NCBI RefSeq assembly: GCF_014207535.1
Contig: NZ_JACHGK010000008.1
Location: 134,593-198,592, forward strand
Source of the DNA: Bacillus benzoevorans
Lineage (GTDB): Bacteria > Bacillota > Bacilli > Bacillales > Cytobacillaceae
Direction: 5' to 3'
DNA length: 64,000 nt
The notes under the pieces: model-generated
What the model was told of the DNA's origin: nothing
The model's input: only the letters and a program-made list of their open reading frames with translations
Databases searched by the model: none
Position numbers and translations under genes: made by a program
In this document: positions 48,575-57,822 of the stretch, in pieces
How positions within the stretch are numbered: position 1 is the stretch's first letter
Layout of the letters: each line of letters opens with the position of its first letter

Positions 48575-49686
48575 AAAAAGTTAATGGTCATGAAATCATT
48601 CAATTATTTGAACAGTTTGCTCCGAAGCAGTATGCCATGGAAGGGGATAAAGTCGGCCTGCAAATTGGCCGCTTGAATAAACCGGTACAGCGGGTCATGA
48701 TAGCCCTTGATGTTTTGGAGAATGTGGTCGATGAAGCCATTGCCAAGAAAGCTGATTTGATTATTGCTCATCACCCGCTTATTTACCGGCCGCTGCAAAA
48801 TATTTTAACTGATAAACTTCCGGGAAGAATGATTGAAAAGCTGCTCAAACACGAAATTACGGTCTATGCAGCTCACACCAATTTAGATATTGCCCAGGGC
48901 GGTATCAATGATTGGCTGGCAGCTGCACTTGGTTTAGAGAATACGAAGGTGTTAGTGCCAACTTATGAGACAAAGCTGAAAAAACTGGTTGTCTATGTAC
49001 CGCAGGAACAGTCTCAGACGGTAAAAAATGCGCTGGGAGAGGCCGGAGCAGGAGCAATAGGCAACTATAGTCATTGTATGTTCAGCAGCCGGGGAACGGG
49101 GCAATTTAAGGCTGGAGAAGGGACCGATCCGTTTATCGGACATATTGGGGAACTGGAACAGGTGAGCGAAGAGAGGATCGAAACGATTTTTCCGGAACAT
49201 CTCGAGAAAAAAGTTCTACAGGCGATGCTCAAAGCCCATCCATATGAGGAAGTTGCTTATGATATTTATCCTCTTGAAAATAAAGGGGAAACGCTGGGAC
49301 TGGGCAGAATTGGGGAAATTCAAGAAATGACCCTGAAGGAATTTGCCGGAATGGTGAAAAAGGCTCTCGCTGTACCGGCAGTCCGAGTCGTCGGCGATTT
49401 ATCAGCCAAAGTGAAAAAGGTGGCTGTCCTTGGCGGTGACGGGAATAAATATATTTCCGCAGCGAAATTTAACGGTGCAGACGTATATATTACAGGGGAC
49501 TTATATTACCATACCGCCCATGACGCGATGATGCTGGGGCTGAATGTAATTGACCCCGGGCATAATGTGGAGAAGATTATGAAGCAGGGGGTGGCACAAT
49601 ATTTAACGGGAAAATGCTCCGAGAAAGGGTACGATGTCAGTATATTTTCTTCCACGGAAAATACTGAGCCGTTTCAATTTCTATAA
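48571..49686 (+). CDS. yqfO: Nif3-like dinuclear metal protein YqfO
   Basis: 371 residues. NIF3/DUF34 fold with metal ligands in IIAHHPLIYRP and AAHTNLDIAQGG and, near the C-terminus, the YHTAHDAMMLGLNVIDPGHN block. The inserted PII-like domain (about 125-230) is present, as in the longer Firmicute form. The function is unsettled (possibly GTP cyclohydrolase-related or a metal or PII-linked role). GTG start overlaps the trmK stop. Confidence 0.92.
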   Translation: MKKVNGHEIIQLFEQFAPKQYAMEGDKVGLQIGRLNKPVQRVMIALDVLENVVDEAIAKKADLIIAHHPLIYRPLQNILTDKLPGRMIEKLLKHEITVYAAHTNLDIAQGGINDWLAAALGLENTKVLVPTYETKLKKLVVYVPQEQSQTVKNALGEAGAGAIGNYSHCMFSSRGTGQFKAGEGTDPFIGHIGELEQVSEERIETIFPEHLEKKVLQAMLKAHPYEEVAYDIYPLENKGETLGLGRIGEIQEMTLKEFAGMVKKALAVPAVRVVGDLSAKVKKVAVLGGDGNKYISAAKFNGADVYITGDLYYHTAHDAMMLGLNVIDPGHNVEKIMKQGVAQYLTGKCSEKGYDVSIFSSTENTEPFQFL

Positions 49687-49692
49687 CAATGT

Positions 49693-49740
49693 AAAGAGGC
49701 TGTCCTGGGGTATGTACCTCCGAGGAACAGCCTCTTTATT
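49693..49740. terminator. Bidirectional terminator between yqfO and ispH
   Basis: AAAGAGGCTGT (49693-49703) pairs with ACAGCCTCTTT (49727-49737), with A- and T-rich flanks on both sides, between convergent genes. Confidence 0.85.
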
Positions 49741-50685
49741 TTATTCGCTTGTTTTGACTCTGGGCAGTATTTTACTTAACGGTACGTTTTTCTCTTTTAT
49801 CCATGTTTTCTCGTCATCAGGATTAAATTGTTCAAGGAATGTGATAACCTCTTTAGTAATCGGAGTCGGTGTGGATGCACCTGATGTTACGGCTGCGGTT
49901 TTGGCATTCATGATCCAATCAAGATTCAGTTCGGTAATATCTGAAATCCGGTAGGCCTTCGTAGCGGCAATTTCCTCTGATACCTGGGCAAGACGGTTGG
50001 AGTTATTGCTGCGTGGGTCGCCAACGACAATTAACACATCTGCTTCGCCAGCCTGTGCGGCAACGGCCTCCTGCCTTTGCTGTGTTGCGAGGCAGATCTC
50101 TTTATAAAATTCTGCCTGTGGATATTTTTCTTTAATTTTCTCCATAATATGAGCTACGTCCCATTGACTCATCGTTGTTTGATTCGTCACAAGGATTTTA
50201 TCACTTTGAATAGTCAACCCATCTACATCCTCCATGTTTGAGACGAGATGGACGATATGGGGGGCAACACCAACCGCACCCTCCGGTTCTGGATGACCCT
50301 TCTTGCCGATATAAATCACGGTATATCCCTCATGCTCTTTTTCCCTGATTAAATCATGGGTTTTCGTTACATCCGGACAGGTTGCATCAATGGTGACAAG
50401 CCCTTTTTCCTTTGCCAGTTCTCGTACTTCAGGGGAAATTCCATGGGCGGTAAAGATGATCGTACCGCTGTCCACTTGTTCCAGTATCTCTTTGCGGTTT
50501 TTCCCGTCTAATGTGATGATGCCTTCCTCAGCGAAAGCATCTGTCACATGTTTGTTATGGACAATCATGCCCAATATATAAATGGGTCTTGGCAGTGCCT
50601 TATCTAAAGCCGCATTGCGGGCAATGACCATGGCATCTACAACTCCGTAGCAATAACCGCGCGGTGATATTTTAATGACCTTCAT
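49741..50685 (-). CDS. ispH: 4-hydroxy-3-methylbut-2-enyl diphosphate reductase
   Basis: 314 residues. The three cluster cysteines are in [10 protein letters not shown] (about 12), DATCPDV (about 104) and the [12 protein letters not shown] region, with the SNNSNRL substrate motif near 227. It makes IPP and DMAPP in the last step of the MEP pathway; ispG of the same pathway is also in this window. ATG 50685 is preceded by GAGAGGA on the minus strand. Confidence 0.95.
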   Translation of the reverse strand: MKVIKISPRGYCYGVVDAMVIARNAALDKALPRPIYILGMIVHNKHVTDAFAEEGIITLDGKNRKEILEQVDSGTIIFTAHGISPEVRELAKEKGLVTIDATCPDVTKTHDLIREKEHEGYTVIYIGKKGHPEPEGAVGVAPHIVHLVSNMEDVDGLTIQSDKILVTNQTTMSQWDVAHIMEKIKEKYPQAEFYKEICLATQQRQEAVAAQAGEADVLIVVGDPRSNNSNRLAQVSEEIAATKAYRISDITELNLDWIMNAKTAAVTSGASTPTPITKEVITFLEQFNPDDEKTWIKEKNVPLSKILPRVKTSE

Positions 50686-50831
50686 TGGCGTATCCTCTCA
50701 CTTTATCTATAGAATCTAATTTCATTATATAAAACTATATATAATTATACAAAACCAATTGCCTCCTGAATAACGTTTGTGGATAACAACCAAATTTTAG
50801 AAACAGCTAAGTTAAATGTTCAGCTGTAAAA

Positions 50832-50859
50832 AGAAAAAATGCCCTGCGGCATTTTTTCT
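50832..50859 (-). terminator. Terminator after yqfQ
   Basis: A perfect 12-bp stem AGAAAAAATGCC with GGCATTTTTTCT and a CTGC loop. On the minus strand it is followed by a T-rich stretch and overlaps the yqfQ TAG. Confidence 0.9.
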
Positions 50860-51472
50860 AAATATACATTTTGGGCACAGACGGACCGGGGACATCCCAC
50901 TTCGAACCGCTTTCTTCCATATTGGCAGCGGCTGATTCGGAAAAAGCCTTTTCCTCTGTTTGTTCGTTTGCATCAGAGTGCTGTTTCTTAGATTGAGATT
51001 TAGCCTTAGTTTTAGTCTCAGTTTCTTCCTCCGTCTCCGCATCCGGGACATTTTTAAGTCCCCTGTAAAGACGCCACATGGCGGGAAGATTTTTTACCAG
51101 CGGACCGTATTGCTGCACTTGCTGCACGAGCGGTCCAAGTTGCTGGGCTGTGTTTAACACCTTTTGCGTGTTCGTCAAAAAACCATTTATTGATGAAGGG
51201 TTAGTCAGTGATTGCAGAATGGAAGGACCCCGGGCTGTATTTTGTCCTGCCATTCCGCCTAAAAGGTTACGCGGAGCGCCGCCACGCTGCTTTCCCCCTA
51301 ACAGTTTAGCTAACAGTCCGCCGCCTTGTCTTTGCCGCATTGGTGCTGGACCTCTATAGTTCATCTGAGAAAAGCGCGGTTGTACGGGCATTTGTCTGTA
51401 ATAGCCGGGGTGCATCGGCGGATAGTGCGGGTGCATAGACATCGGTCTATGTGTAGGATTTCCTGGCAGCAT
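50858..51472 (-). CDS. yqfQ: YqfQ/VrrA family protein
   Basis: 204 residues. The N-terminus is rich in Met, Pro, His, Tyr, Gln and Arg (PGNPTHRPMSMHPHYPPMHP), typical of coat-like or low-complexity proteins. A conserved centre follows (GPSILQSLTNPSSINGFLTN and QQYGPLVKNLPAMWRLYRGL), then an acidic/basic tail rich in E, T and K. The central block identifies YqfQ (VrrA in B. anthracis, known for variable repeats). Function unknown; probably spore-linked. No tandem repeat array is seen here. Confidence 0.85.
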   Translation of the reverse strand: MLPGNPTHRPMSMHPHYPPMHPGYYRQMPVQPRFSQMNYRGPAPMRQRQGGGLLAKLLGGKQRGGAPRNLLGGMAGQNTARGPSILQSLTNPSSINGFLTNTQKVLNTAQQLGPLVQQVQQYGPLVKNLPAMWRLYRGLKNVPDAETEEETETKTKAKSQSKKQHSDANEQTEEKAFSESAAANMEESGSKWDVPGPSVPKMYI

Positions 51473-51726
51473 ATGATTTACTTCCTTTCTTCATTCATTT
51501 AGTCTTGGTCAATAGAGACTGCCCAATGTATCTTAATACAGGATATGCATCAGCTTCCGATTTGGTTGATAAAGAAGTAAAACATTTATAAACGGAATCC
51601 AGCAAAGGATTTACTGGTGATTCTAACATTTATTGATTATAATAAGATGGGCAAAAAAGGCTGTATTGACAAGTATTTGGCCATAATGAATGTAAGAGGC
51701 TTGAAAATAAAGGAGTTAAATACCAT

Positions 51727-53040
51727 ATGAGCGAAACAAAATTTACCGGTTTTAATCTGAAACCATTTATTATAGAAGCTGTGAAAGACTTAGGCTTTTA
51801 TGAACCGACTGAAATACAGGAACGGATTATTCCTTCCGCTTTAAAAGGGGAGAGTGTGATTGGGCAGTCACAGACTGGAACAGGAAAAACTCATTCCTAT
51901 TTGCTGCCATCGATGCATAAAATTGATCCGAACCGCAAAGAGGTACAAGTTATTATTACTGCACCGACAAGAGAACTTGCTTCACAAATCTACCATGAAG
52001 TTCTGAAGATTGCAGGGCATGCAGCGGCAGGACAAGAAATCACCGCCCGCTTATTTATCGGCGGTACGGATAAACAAAAGTCCATCGAAAAGTTAAAAAG
52101 CCAGCCGCAGATCGTTGTCGGTACACCCTTCCGTATTCATGACTTAGTGAAAGAACAGGCTCTCTTCGTCCACACAGCCGAGACGCTGATTGTCGATGAA
52201 GCTGATTTGATGCTGGATATGGGCTTTTTGGAGGATGTCGACCGAATAGCGTCCAGACTGCCAAAGCAGCTGCAAATGCTTGTCTTTTCCGCGACAATTC
52301 CGGAAAAACTGAAGCCTTTCTTAAAAAAATACATGGAAAATCCGAAATATATTCATATTGCGCCGAAGCAGGCGACGGCAGCCAATATTGAGCACTATTT
52401 GCTGCCATCACGCCACCGGAACAAGCTCAACCTTGTTCACCATGCCTTGCTTCATTTTAATCCGTATTTAGCCATAGTCTTTGCTAACACAAAGAAAATG
52501 GCAGATGAGATCGCAGACGGTCTTATGGCTAAGGGAATGAAGGTTGGAAGAATTCATGGCGATCTCGCGCCTCGTGAACGAAAGAAAATGATGAAACAAA
52601 TCCTTGATTTGGAGTATCAATATATTGTCGCCACTGATCTTGCCGCGCGCGGCATCGATATTCAGGGAATCAGTCATGTTATCAATTACGAACTGCCGAC
52701 GGATTTGGATTTTTATATTCACCGTGTCGGCAGAACGGCTCGTGCCGGTACGTCAGGAATTGCCCTTACGATTTATGGAGATAGTGATGAAGATGCATTA
52801 ATCCGCCTCGAAAAAATGGGCATTGAATTCAAAAATGCTGATTTTCAACAGGATGAATGGGTTGAGCTTGAGGACCGGAATAGAAGGAAAAAAAGGCAGC
52901 GGCAGGCGGATGAAATCGATTTAAAAGCAAAATCTTTGTTTCAAAAACCGAAAAAGGTAAAGCCTGGTTATAAAAAGAAACTGCAGCATGAAACAGAAGA
53001 ATTTAAAAAGCGGCAAAAAAGATTACAACGGAAAAAGTAA
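51727..53040 (+). CDS. cshB: DEAD-box RNA helicase CshB
   Basis: 437 residues. All helicase motifs are visible: Q-motif region, GQSQTGTGKT (I), PTREL (Ia), VDEADLMLDMGF (II), FSATIP (III), DLAARGIDI (V) and HRVGRTARAG (VI). A basic C-terminal tail (KKRQRQ...KKLQHETEEFKKRQKR) likely binds RNA. It helps ribosome assembly and cold growth. Known as YqfR. The 250 bases upstream show no extra gene. Confidence 0.95.
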   Translation: MSETKFTGFNLKPFIIEAVKDLGFYEPTEIQERIIPSALKGESVIGQSQTGTGKTHSYLLPSMHKIDPNRKEVQVIITAPTRELASQIYHEVLKIAGHAAAGQEITARLFIGGTDKQKSIEKLKSQPQIVVGTPFRIHDLVKEQALFVHTAETLIVDEADLMLDMGFLEDVDRIASRLPKQLQMLVFSATIPEKLKPFLKKYMENPKYIHIAPKQATAANIEHYLLPSRHRNKLNLVHHALLHFNPYLAIVFANTKKMADEIADGLMAKGMKVGRIHGDLAPRERKKMMKQILDLEYQYIVATDLAARGIDIQGISHVINYELPTDLDFYIHRVGRTARAGTSGIALTIYGDSDEDALIRLEKMGIEFKNADFQQDEWVELEDRNRRKKRQRQADEIDLKAKSLFQKPKKVKPGYKKKLQHETEEFKKRQKRLQRKK

Positions 53041-53061
53041 GGGGAGTGAGAGGAGATGTCG

Positions 53062-53955
53062 ATGCTTAAAATAGGTTCACATGTTTCGATGAGCGGGAAA
53101 AAAATGCTGCTTGCAGCAAGTGAAGAAGCGGTGTCTTACGGCGCTAATACATTTATGATCTATACGGGAGCCCCGCAAAATACGAGAAGAAAAAAAATTG
53201 AGGATTTAAATATCGAAGCCGGAAGAAAGCATATGGAGGAGAATGGGATTGATGAAATCATCGTCCATGCCCCGTATATTATAAACATTGGCAATGCCGT
53301 GAATCCGGCTACATTTGAATTAGGAGTAAACTTTTTACGCACTGAAATCGAACGGACAGAAGCAATTGGTGCCCGCCAGATTGTGCTTCATCCGGGAGCA
53401 CATGTGAAAGAGGGTACTGAAGTCGGGATTAAAAAGATTATCGAGGGGCTAAATGAAGTGTTAACCGGTAAGGAGCAGCTGCAGATCGCCCTTGAAACCA
53501 TGGCCGGCAAAGGGTCGGAATGCGGCAGAACATTCGAGGAGCTGGCAATGATTATGGACGGAGTTACTCATAATGAAAAACTGTCTGTTTGCTTTGATAC
53601 CTGTCATACCCATGATGCCGGTTATCCGATTGTTGAAGATTTTGACGGTGTTCTGAATGACTTTGACAAGATTGTCGGGGTTGAACGCTTAAAAGTGCTG
53701 CATATCAATGACAGTAAAAATGCCCAGGGTGCACGAAAAGACCGCCACGAAAATATCGGCTTCGGGCATATTGGTTTTAGTGCCTTAAATTATATCGTCC
53801 ATCATCCGCAGTTACAAGATGTACCAAAAATATTGGAAACTCCTTATGTCGGTGAAGATAAAGAGAATAAAAAACCGCCCTATAAGCATGAAATTCTCAT
53901 GCTGCGCAACAAAACCTTTAATGAAAAACTATTGGCTGACGTAATGGAAGGCTGA
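53062..53955 (+). CDS. nfo: Endonuclease IV
   Basis: 297 residues, the B. subtilis length. A TIM-barrel with the tri-zinc ligands in [29 protein letters not shown] and VLHINDSKN. It cuts DNA at abasic sites and protects spore DNA. ATG 53062 has AGGAG six bases upstream and matches the conserved MLKIGSHVS start; ATG 53056 is the alternative. Follows cshB by 21 bases. Confidence 0.95.
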   Translation: MLKIGSHVSMSGKKMLLAASEEAVSYGANTFMIYTGAPQNTRRKKIEDLNIEAGRKHMEENGIDEIIVHAPYIINIGNAVNPATFELGVNFLRTEIERTEAIGARQIVLHPGAHVKEGTEVGIKKIIEGLNEVLTGKEQLQIALETMAGKGSECGRTFEELAMIMDGVTHNEKLSVCFDTCHTHDAGYPIVEDFDGVLNDFDKIVGVERLKVLHINDSKNAQGARKDRHENIGFGHIGFSALNYIVHHPQLQDVPKILETPYVGEDKENKKPPYKHEILMLRNKTFNEKLLADVMEG

Positions 53956-53970
53956 AGCTAAAATTCATTT

Positions 53971-54015
53971 CTCAGACACCGCAAAGCTTTTGCTGAGTGG
54001 TGTCTGAGTTTTTTT
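53971..54015. terminator. Terminator between nfo and yqfT
   Basis: CTCAGACACC (53971-53980) pairs with GGTGTCTGAG (53999-54008), followed by seven T. It lies between convergent genes. Confidence 0.9.
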
Positions 54016-54268
54016 ATTTTGTAAAAAGTAAGAAAAGCTGATTGACCTGTTTGGCTGTATCCACCCCGGCTGTTTTCGCTATTTCCTTAATTAATAGTTT
54101 TCGTTCCCCTTCATTAAAGATATTGACCTGTTTTCCCCGCAAATAATTCGCAATTTGCTCGGCCTCTTGCCTTGATATAGCGATTTGAAACTGGTTTGCA
54201 TATTTTAATAATTCATCTGCTGTCATCGTACTGACCTTATGATTAATAATACTCTCGAAAATTTTCAT
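54014..54268 (-). CDS. yqfT: YqfT family protein (DUF2624)
   Basis: 84 residues, mostly helical, starting MKIFESIINHKVSTMTADELLKYA. ATG 54268 has GGAGG eight bases upstream on the minus strand; GTG 54277 is too near that site. Family found in spore-forming Bacillaceae; function unknown. Position after nfo as in B. subtilis. Confidence 0.85.
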   Translation of the reverse strand: MKIFESIINHKVSTMTADELLKYANQFQIAISRQEAEQIANYLRGKQVNIFNEGERKLLIKEIAKTAGVDTAKQVNQLFLLFTK

Positions 54269-54340
54269 GCTACCCACCTCCCTATATCATATGAAGGATA
54301 ATCGGGAAAAGTGACGCATAGCCTCATAAAGGTGCTACGC

Positions 54341-54369
54341 TTTACTTTTTTCCATTATTCCTGTATACT
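54341..54369 (+). promoter_or_regulatory. Promoter of znuC-znuB-zur
   Basis: TTTACT, a 17-base spacer and TATACT, directly followed by the Zur box. Confidence 0.65.
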
Positions 54370-54371
54370 AC

Positions 54372-54394
54372 TAAATCGGATTGATTACGAAATA
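54372..54394 (+). promoter_or_regulatory. Zur box
   Basis: TAAATCGGATT-G-ATTACGAAATA matches the Bacillus Zur consensus (TAAATCGTAAT-N-ATTACGATTTA) at 18 of 22 fixed positions. It lies just after the -10 box, so zinc-loaded Zur would block transcription of its own operon. Confidence 0.88.
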
Positions 54395-54407
54395 AAAGGT
54401 GATGCAT

Positions 54408-55214
54408 ATGGATAATGAACCGCTATCAATAGAGATACAAAACCTTTCTTACCGCTATGAACACGAGTATGTCCTTGAAGACATCAATCTCCGGATTGAA
54501 AAAGGAAGCTTTCTCGGAATTGTCGGACCAAATGGTTCCGGAAAATCAACATTATTAAAGCTTATTCTTGGATTATTAAAAAAACAAAAAGGTGAAATTA
54601 AGCTTTTTGGCGAGGAAATTAACCGCTTTAAAGAGTGGGAGAAAATTGGTTATGTTTCGCAAAAGGCTAATTCATTTAATACAGGATTTCCCGCTACCGT
54701 CTATGAAGTGGTAAGAAGCGGCTTAACGAAAAAAATTGGTTTATTTCATAAAATGAAGCAAGAGGATCAGGAAAAGGTGCTTGCATCCATTGAATCCGTT
54801 GGAATGCTTCCATTTCTAAAAAGAAATATCGGAGAACTCTCCGGCGGGCAGCAGCAAAGAGTGTTTATTGCCAGAGCCCTTGTCAGCGACCCGCAGCTCT
54901 TAATTTTAGATGAACCGACAGTGGGGGTGGATGCTGGAAATGTACGCTCTTTTTATGAGATGCTTGGCGAGTTAAATAAGAGTATCGGGATTACTTTAGT
55001 GTTAGTGACGCATGATATTGGCACCATTACGAATAAAGTGACCCATGTAGCTTGTTTGAATAAACATCTTTATTTTCACGGGAATATAAGGGAATTTGAA
55101 GAATTAAATCAAAGCGGGATGTCTTCATTTTATGGCTATGATCTTCAGTTGCTAACGCATGAGCATGATCACCTGCACCATCATGTTCCTGGGTCTGGGG
55201 GGAATGTGAAATGA
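54408..55214 (+). CDS. znuC: Zinc ABC transporter ATP-binding protein ZnuC
   Basis: 268 residues. Walker A GPNGSGKST (about 43-51), signature LSGGQQQR and Walker B LLILDEPT are intact. The C-terminal tail is histidine-rich (HEHDHLHHHVPGSGG), common in zinc proteins. It powers zinc import with ZnuB. ATG 54408 is chosen since AAAGGTG is seven bases upstream. No solute-binding protein gene is nearby; it must be elsewhere. Confidence 0.92.
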   Translation: MDNEPLSIEIQNLSYRYEHEYVLEDINLRIEKGSFLGIVGPNGSGKSTLLKLILGLLKKQKGEIKLFGEEINRFKEWEKIGYVSQKANSFNTGFPATVYEVVRSGLTKKIGLFHKMKQEDQEKVLASIESVGMLPFLKRNIGELSGGQQQRVFIARALVSDPQLLILDEPTVGVDAGNVRSFYEMLGELNKSIGITLVLVTHDIGTITNKVTHVACLNKHLYFHGNIREFEELNQSGMSSFYGYDLQLLTHEHDHLHHHVPGSGGNVK

Positions 55215-56065
55215 TTACTAGTATCCTGGAATATGAATTTTTACAAAATGCCTTTTTAACAGGGTTGATTATCGGCATTATTGCCCCGCTTCTCGGAGTA
55301 TTTGTGGTTGTCCGCAGATTATCATTGATTGCCGATGCCCTTAGTCATGTGACGCTGGCGGGAATTGCGGCCAGCCTGTTGTTAGAGAAAAAGTTTCTTG
55401 CTGCCGGTTCGTTAAATCCGATCTATATGGGAATGGCATTTTCCGTGGCAGGATCGCTGTTTATTGAAAAGCTGCGGACGGTTTATAAGCATTATCAAGA
55501 ATTAGCGATTCCTATTATTCTTTCTGGAGGAATCGGATTAAGCGTGATTTTTATTTCATTAGCAGACGGTTTTAATACGGATTTGTTCAGTTATTTATTC
55601 GGCAGTGTATCGGCTGTCAGCAGGACTGATTTATGGGTTATATTGTTGATTAGTGTTTTCGTTATCGGAATGATTATGCTTCTTTTTAAAGAGCTGTTTT
55701 TAATTTCCTTTGATGAAGAGCATGCGAAAGCTTCCGGACTGCCAGTGAAAAGCCTGCATTTAATTTTCATCATCATGGTGGCGTTAGTGATCGCAGCATC
55801 GATGAGAATAGTGGGGATCCTCCTTGTATCCTCGCTTATGACACTGCCGGTTGCGGCTGCCATCAGAGTGGCTCATGGCTTTAAACAGACGATCCTATAT
55901 TCGATTATCTTTGGAGAAATCGCTGTTATCGGCGGCTTAATGCTTTCTTTTTACCTCGATTTGGCTCCGGGGGGAACCATTGTCATCATTGCCGTGATGA
56001 TCTTAATTTTCTCCATATTGTATAAAAAAGGAAGGCACAAAAAAGCTGTCAAATGGGGTGAGTAA
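55211..56065 (+). CDS. znuB: Zinc ABC transporter permease ZnuB
   Basis: 284 residues with about eight membrane helices, ABC-3 (ZnuB/MntB) family: [19 protein letters not shown] and [21 protein letters not shown] are conserved blocks. Moves zinc across the membrane. Overlaps znuC by four bases; zur starts two bases after its stop. Confidence 0.93.
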   Translation: MITSILEYEFLQNAFLTGLIIGIIAPLLGVFVVVRRLSLIADALSHVTLAGIAASLLLEKKFLAAGSLNPIYMGMAFSVAGSLFIEKLRTVYKHYQELAIPIILSGGIGLSVIFISLADGFNTDLFSYLFGSVSAVSRTDLWVILLISVFVIGMIMLLFKELFLISFDEEHAKASGLPVKSLHLIFIIMVALVIAASMRIVGILLVSSLMTLPVAAAIRVAHGFKQTILYSIIFGEIAVIGGLMLSFYLDLAPGGTIVIIAVMILIFSILYKKGRHKKAVKWGE

Positions 56066-56067
56066 AT

Positions 56068-56493
56068 ATGAATGTAGATAAGGCTATGCAGTTGTTAAAG
56101 GAGAAGGGCTTCAAGCATACGGATAAACGGGAGGATTTGCTCAAGCTTTTCTCCGCTCACAATAAATATTTAACGGCCAAGGATGTATTGGATCATTTGA
56201 AGGATCAGTATCCGGGCTTAAGTTTTGATACCATTTATCGCAATTTATCCCTTTTTGTCGAGTTGGGGATTGTTGAGATGACTGAGTTATCAGGGGAAAA
56301 GCATTTCCGTTTAACATGCGCGCATGCTCAGCATCACCATCATTTTATTTGTCTTAGCTGCGGCAAAACGAAGGAAATTGAGACCTGCCCGATGGAAGAA
56401 CTGAACGATAGTTTACAGGGCTATGATATATCCGGACATAAATTTGAAATTTATGGTCATTGTCCCGAGTGTGCCACAGTCGCAGCAGAATAA
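56068..56493 (+). CDS. zur: Zinc uptake regulator Zur
   Basis: 141 residues. Fur-family winged helix ([19 protein letters not shown]) plus a metal domain with [16 protein letters not shown] and a C-terminal CPEC, giving the structural Cys4 zinc site. The histidine-rich sensor region and the Zur box upstream of the operon support Zur over Fur or PerR. Here it is in one operon with znuCB, unlike B. subtilis. Confidence 0.93.
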   Translation: MNVDKAMQLLKEKGFKHTDKREDLLKLFSAHNKYLTAKDVLDHLKDQYPGLSFDTIYRNLSLFVELGIVEMTELSGEKHFRLTCAHAQHHHHFICLSCGKTKEIETCPMEELNDSLQGYDISGHKFEIYGHCPECATVAAE

Positions 56494-56509
56494 TCATCGG
56501 GTAAAAAAG

Positions 56510-56539
56510 AGCTCTGCAGTTTAACCCTGCAGAGCTTTT
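56510..56539. terminator. Bidirectional terminator between zur and yqfW
   Basis: AGCTCTGCAG (56510-56519) pairs with CTGCAGAGCT (56527-56536), with A-run left and TTT right. The yqfW stop codon lies in the loop. Confidence 0.8.
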
Positions 56540-57105
56540 GCTGTATCGAACCAATGATCAATCCATTCTGCTGCTTCTTCCCAATTTTGCACACGAATCA
56601 CACCATTGGGTATGGGTTCGCGATTATAGGGTGTATCAAAAAGAACAACAGGGATGCCGCATTCTTTGTGAATCATGACGGCATTATCGTGCTTATCTTC
56701 AAAGAAAACATCGACATTGAATTGCTTTGCAGCAGCAATCTTGTTATGTGAGCCGAGTAAATGAATATGGTCAAAGCGTAATTCTTGTTGCAAAAACCAA
56801 TCCTTGGTTAAAGGGAGTAAATAAGGATCACGCGCACTGATAAAATACAATTCATATTTATTTTCCCATGATTTTAAGACATTTTTTGCCCCCTCTGCAA
56901 GCGGAGATTCGGCGTAGATCGTTTGCTCGTTTTGCAAGTACCACTGGGCAAATTCTTCCTTCGTAATATCCACTAACGGATCTAATTCGTATTGTATCAC
57001 ATCATCCAATGTGATATTTAAACCAAATGCTTTATTGATATAAGGCAGAATCGCGGTCGGGCATGTTACTGTCCCGTCGATATCAATTCCAAAGCGTGTT
57101 TTCAT
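56521..57105 (-). CDS. yqfW: HAD-family putative 5'-nucleotidase YqfW
   Basis: 194 residues. The HAD nucleophile motif GIDIDGTVT is at about 6-14, the ISARDPY motif near 93 and FFEDKHDNA near 135, giving a full HAD active site of the 5'-nucleotidase-like type. ATG 57105 is preceded by AAGGTG; GTG 57114 is an alternative. Substrate unknown. Confidence 0.88.
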   Translation of the reverse strand: MKTRFGIDIDGTVTCPTAILPYINKAFGLNITLDDVIQYELDPLVDITKEEFAQWYLQNEQTIYAESPLAEGAKNVLKSWENKYELYFISARDPYLLPLTKDWFLQQELRFDHIHLLGSHNKIAAAKQFNVDVFFEDKHDNAVMIHKECGIPVVLFDTPYNREPIPNGVIRVQNWEEAAEWIDHWFDTAKALQG

Positions 57106-57384
57106 CCTCTTCACCTTCGTCAGTTTCTGTTAGTTGTCTTGAAAATAGTTTATCCAAATCTGCATGTATCTGCAATGAATATGATTGAGAGTTCAAAATT
57201 GCGCTTGTATAAATGGTTATCCATCACTTCTCAGCAAAAAATTGCCATGTTGAAAGACGCGAAATCAGCACACACTAAGATTGCTAAATCAAAATGGATG
57301 ATTAGCCTGATCGGGCAGCATTCCATTTGCTTAGCCGTCTCGTTAGTTTATCGGGCGATGCATGCAAAAAGAAAGCGAGGGATC

Positions 57385-57747
57385 ATGATGGCAGACCTGG
57401 AAAAAGAACAACAGGATCTACAAAAAGAGAGCCGATCGTTTGAAGAAGATTATTTTGGAACGGGCGGCTATCAAGAAGAAACCTCAGCTGAACTTGCTGA
57501 ACCTTTAACATTACGAAGCAGGGATGCTTCAGACAATGAATCAGAAGTTGGAAGCGGTACAGGCATTGGTCTTGCCGCGCTGGCTCTTTCGATTATTTCG
57601 TTGTTTGTTTTCCCGGTCTTGTGTGGGGTAGCAGGCATTATTCTAGGCTTTGTTGCCAGAAGACGCGGAGCATCATCCGGTACATGGGCGATTACAATAG
57701 GGGCTATCTCCTTGGTGCTTGGTTTATTTATTCTCCCGTTTTTTTAA
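57385..57747 (+). CDS. yqfX: YqfX-like small membrane protein
   Basis: 120 residues. A charged, acidic N-terminus (MMADLEKEQQDLQKESRSFEEDYFG) is followed by two membrane helices (about 62-88 and 97-119) separated by ARRRGASSG, a DUF4190-like pattern. ATG 57385 or 57388 follows GCGAGGG. The frame stays open for 246 bases upstream without a ribosome site or recognised domain, and that part is not included. Function unknown. Confidence 0.8.
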   Translation: MMADLEKEQQDLQKESRSFEEDYFGTGGYQEETSAELAEPLTLRSRDASDNESEVGSGTGIGLAALALSIISLFVFPVLCGVAGIILGFVARRRGASSGTWAITIGAISLVLGLFILPFF

Positions 57748-57786
57748 TATTAACTGGGAAGTAATCAATACAAGAGGGTAGCAAAG

Positions 57787-57818
57787 AAAAGCGTAAGGAC
57801 CTCGGGCCTTACGCTTTT
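57787..57818. terminator. Bidirectional terminator between yqfX and ispG
   Basis: A perfect 12-bp stem AAAAGCGTAAGG with CCTTACGCTTTT and an eight-base loop between convergent genes. Confidence 0.92.
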
Positions 57819-57822
57819 CTCA

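Noticed and set aside
50858..51472. Possible variable tandem repeat in yqfQ, as in B. anthracis vrrA
   Set aside because: The Pro/Met/His-rich region has no regular repeat unit here.
54301..54350. Hairpin-like sequence before znuC read as a terminator
   Set aside because: Pairing is imperfect, no plus-strand gene precedes it, and the T-run overlaps the likely -35 of the znu promoter.
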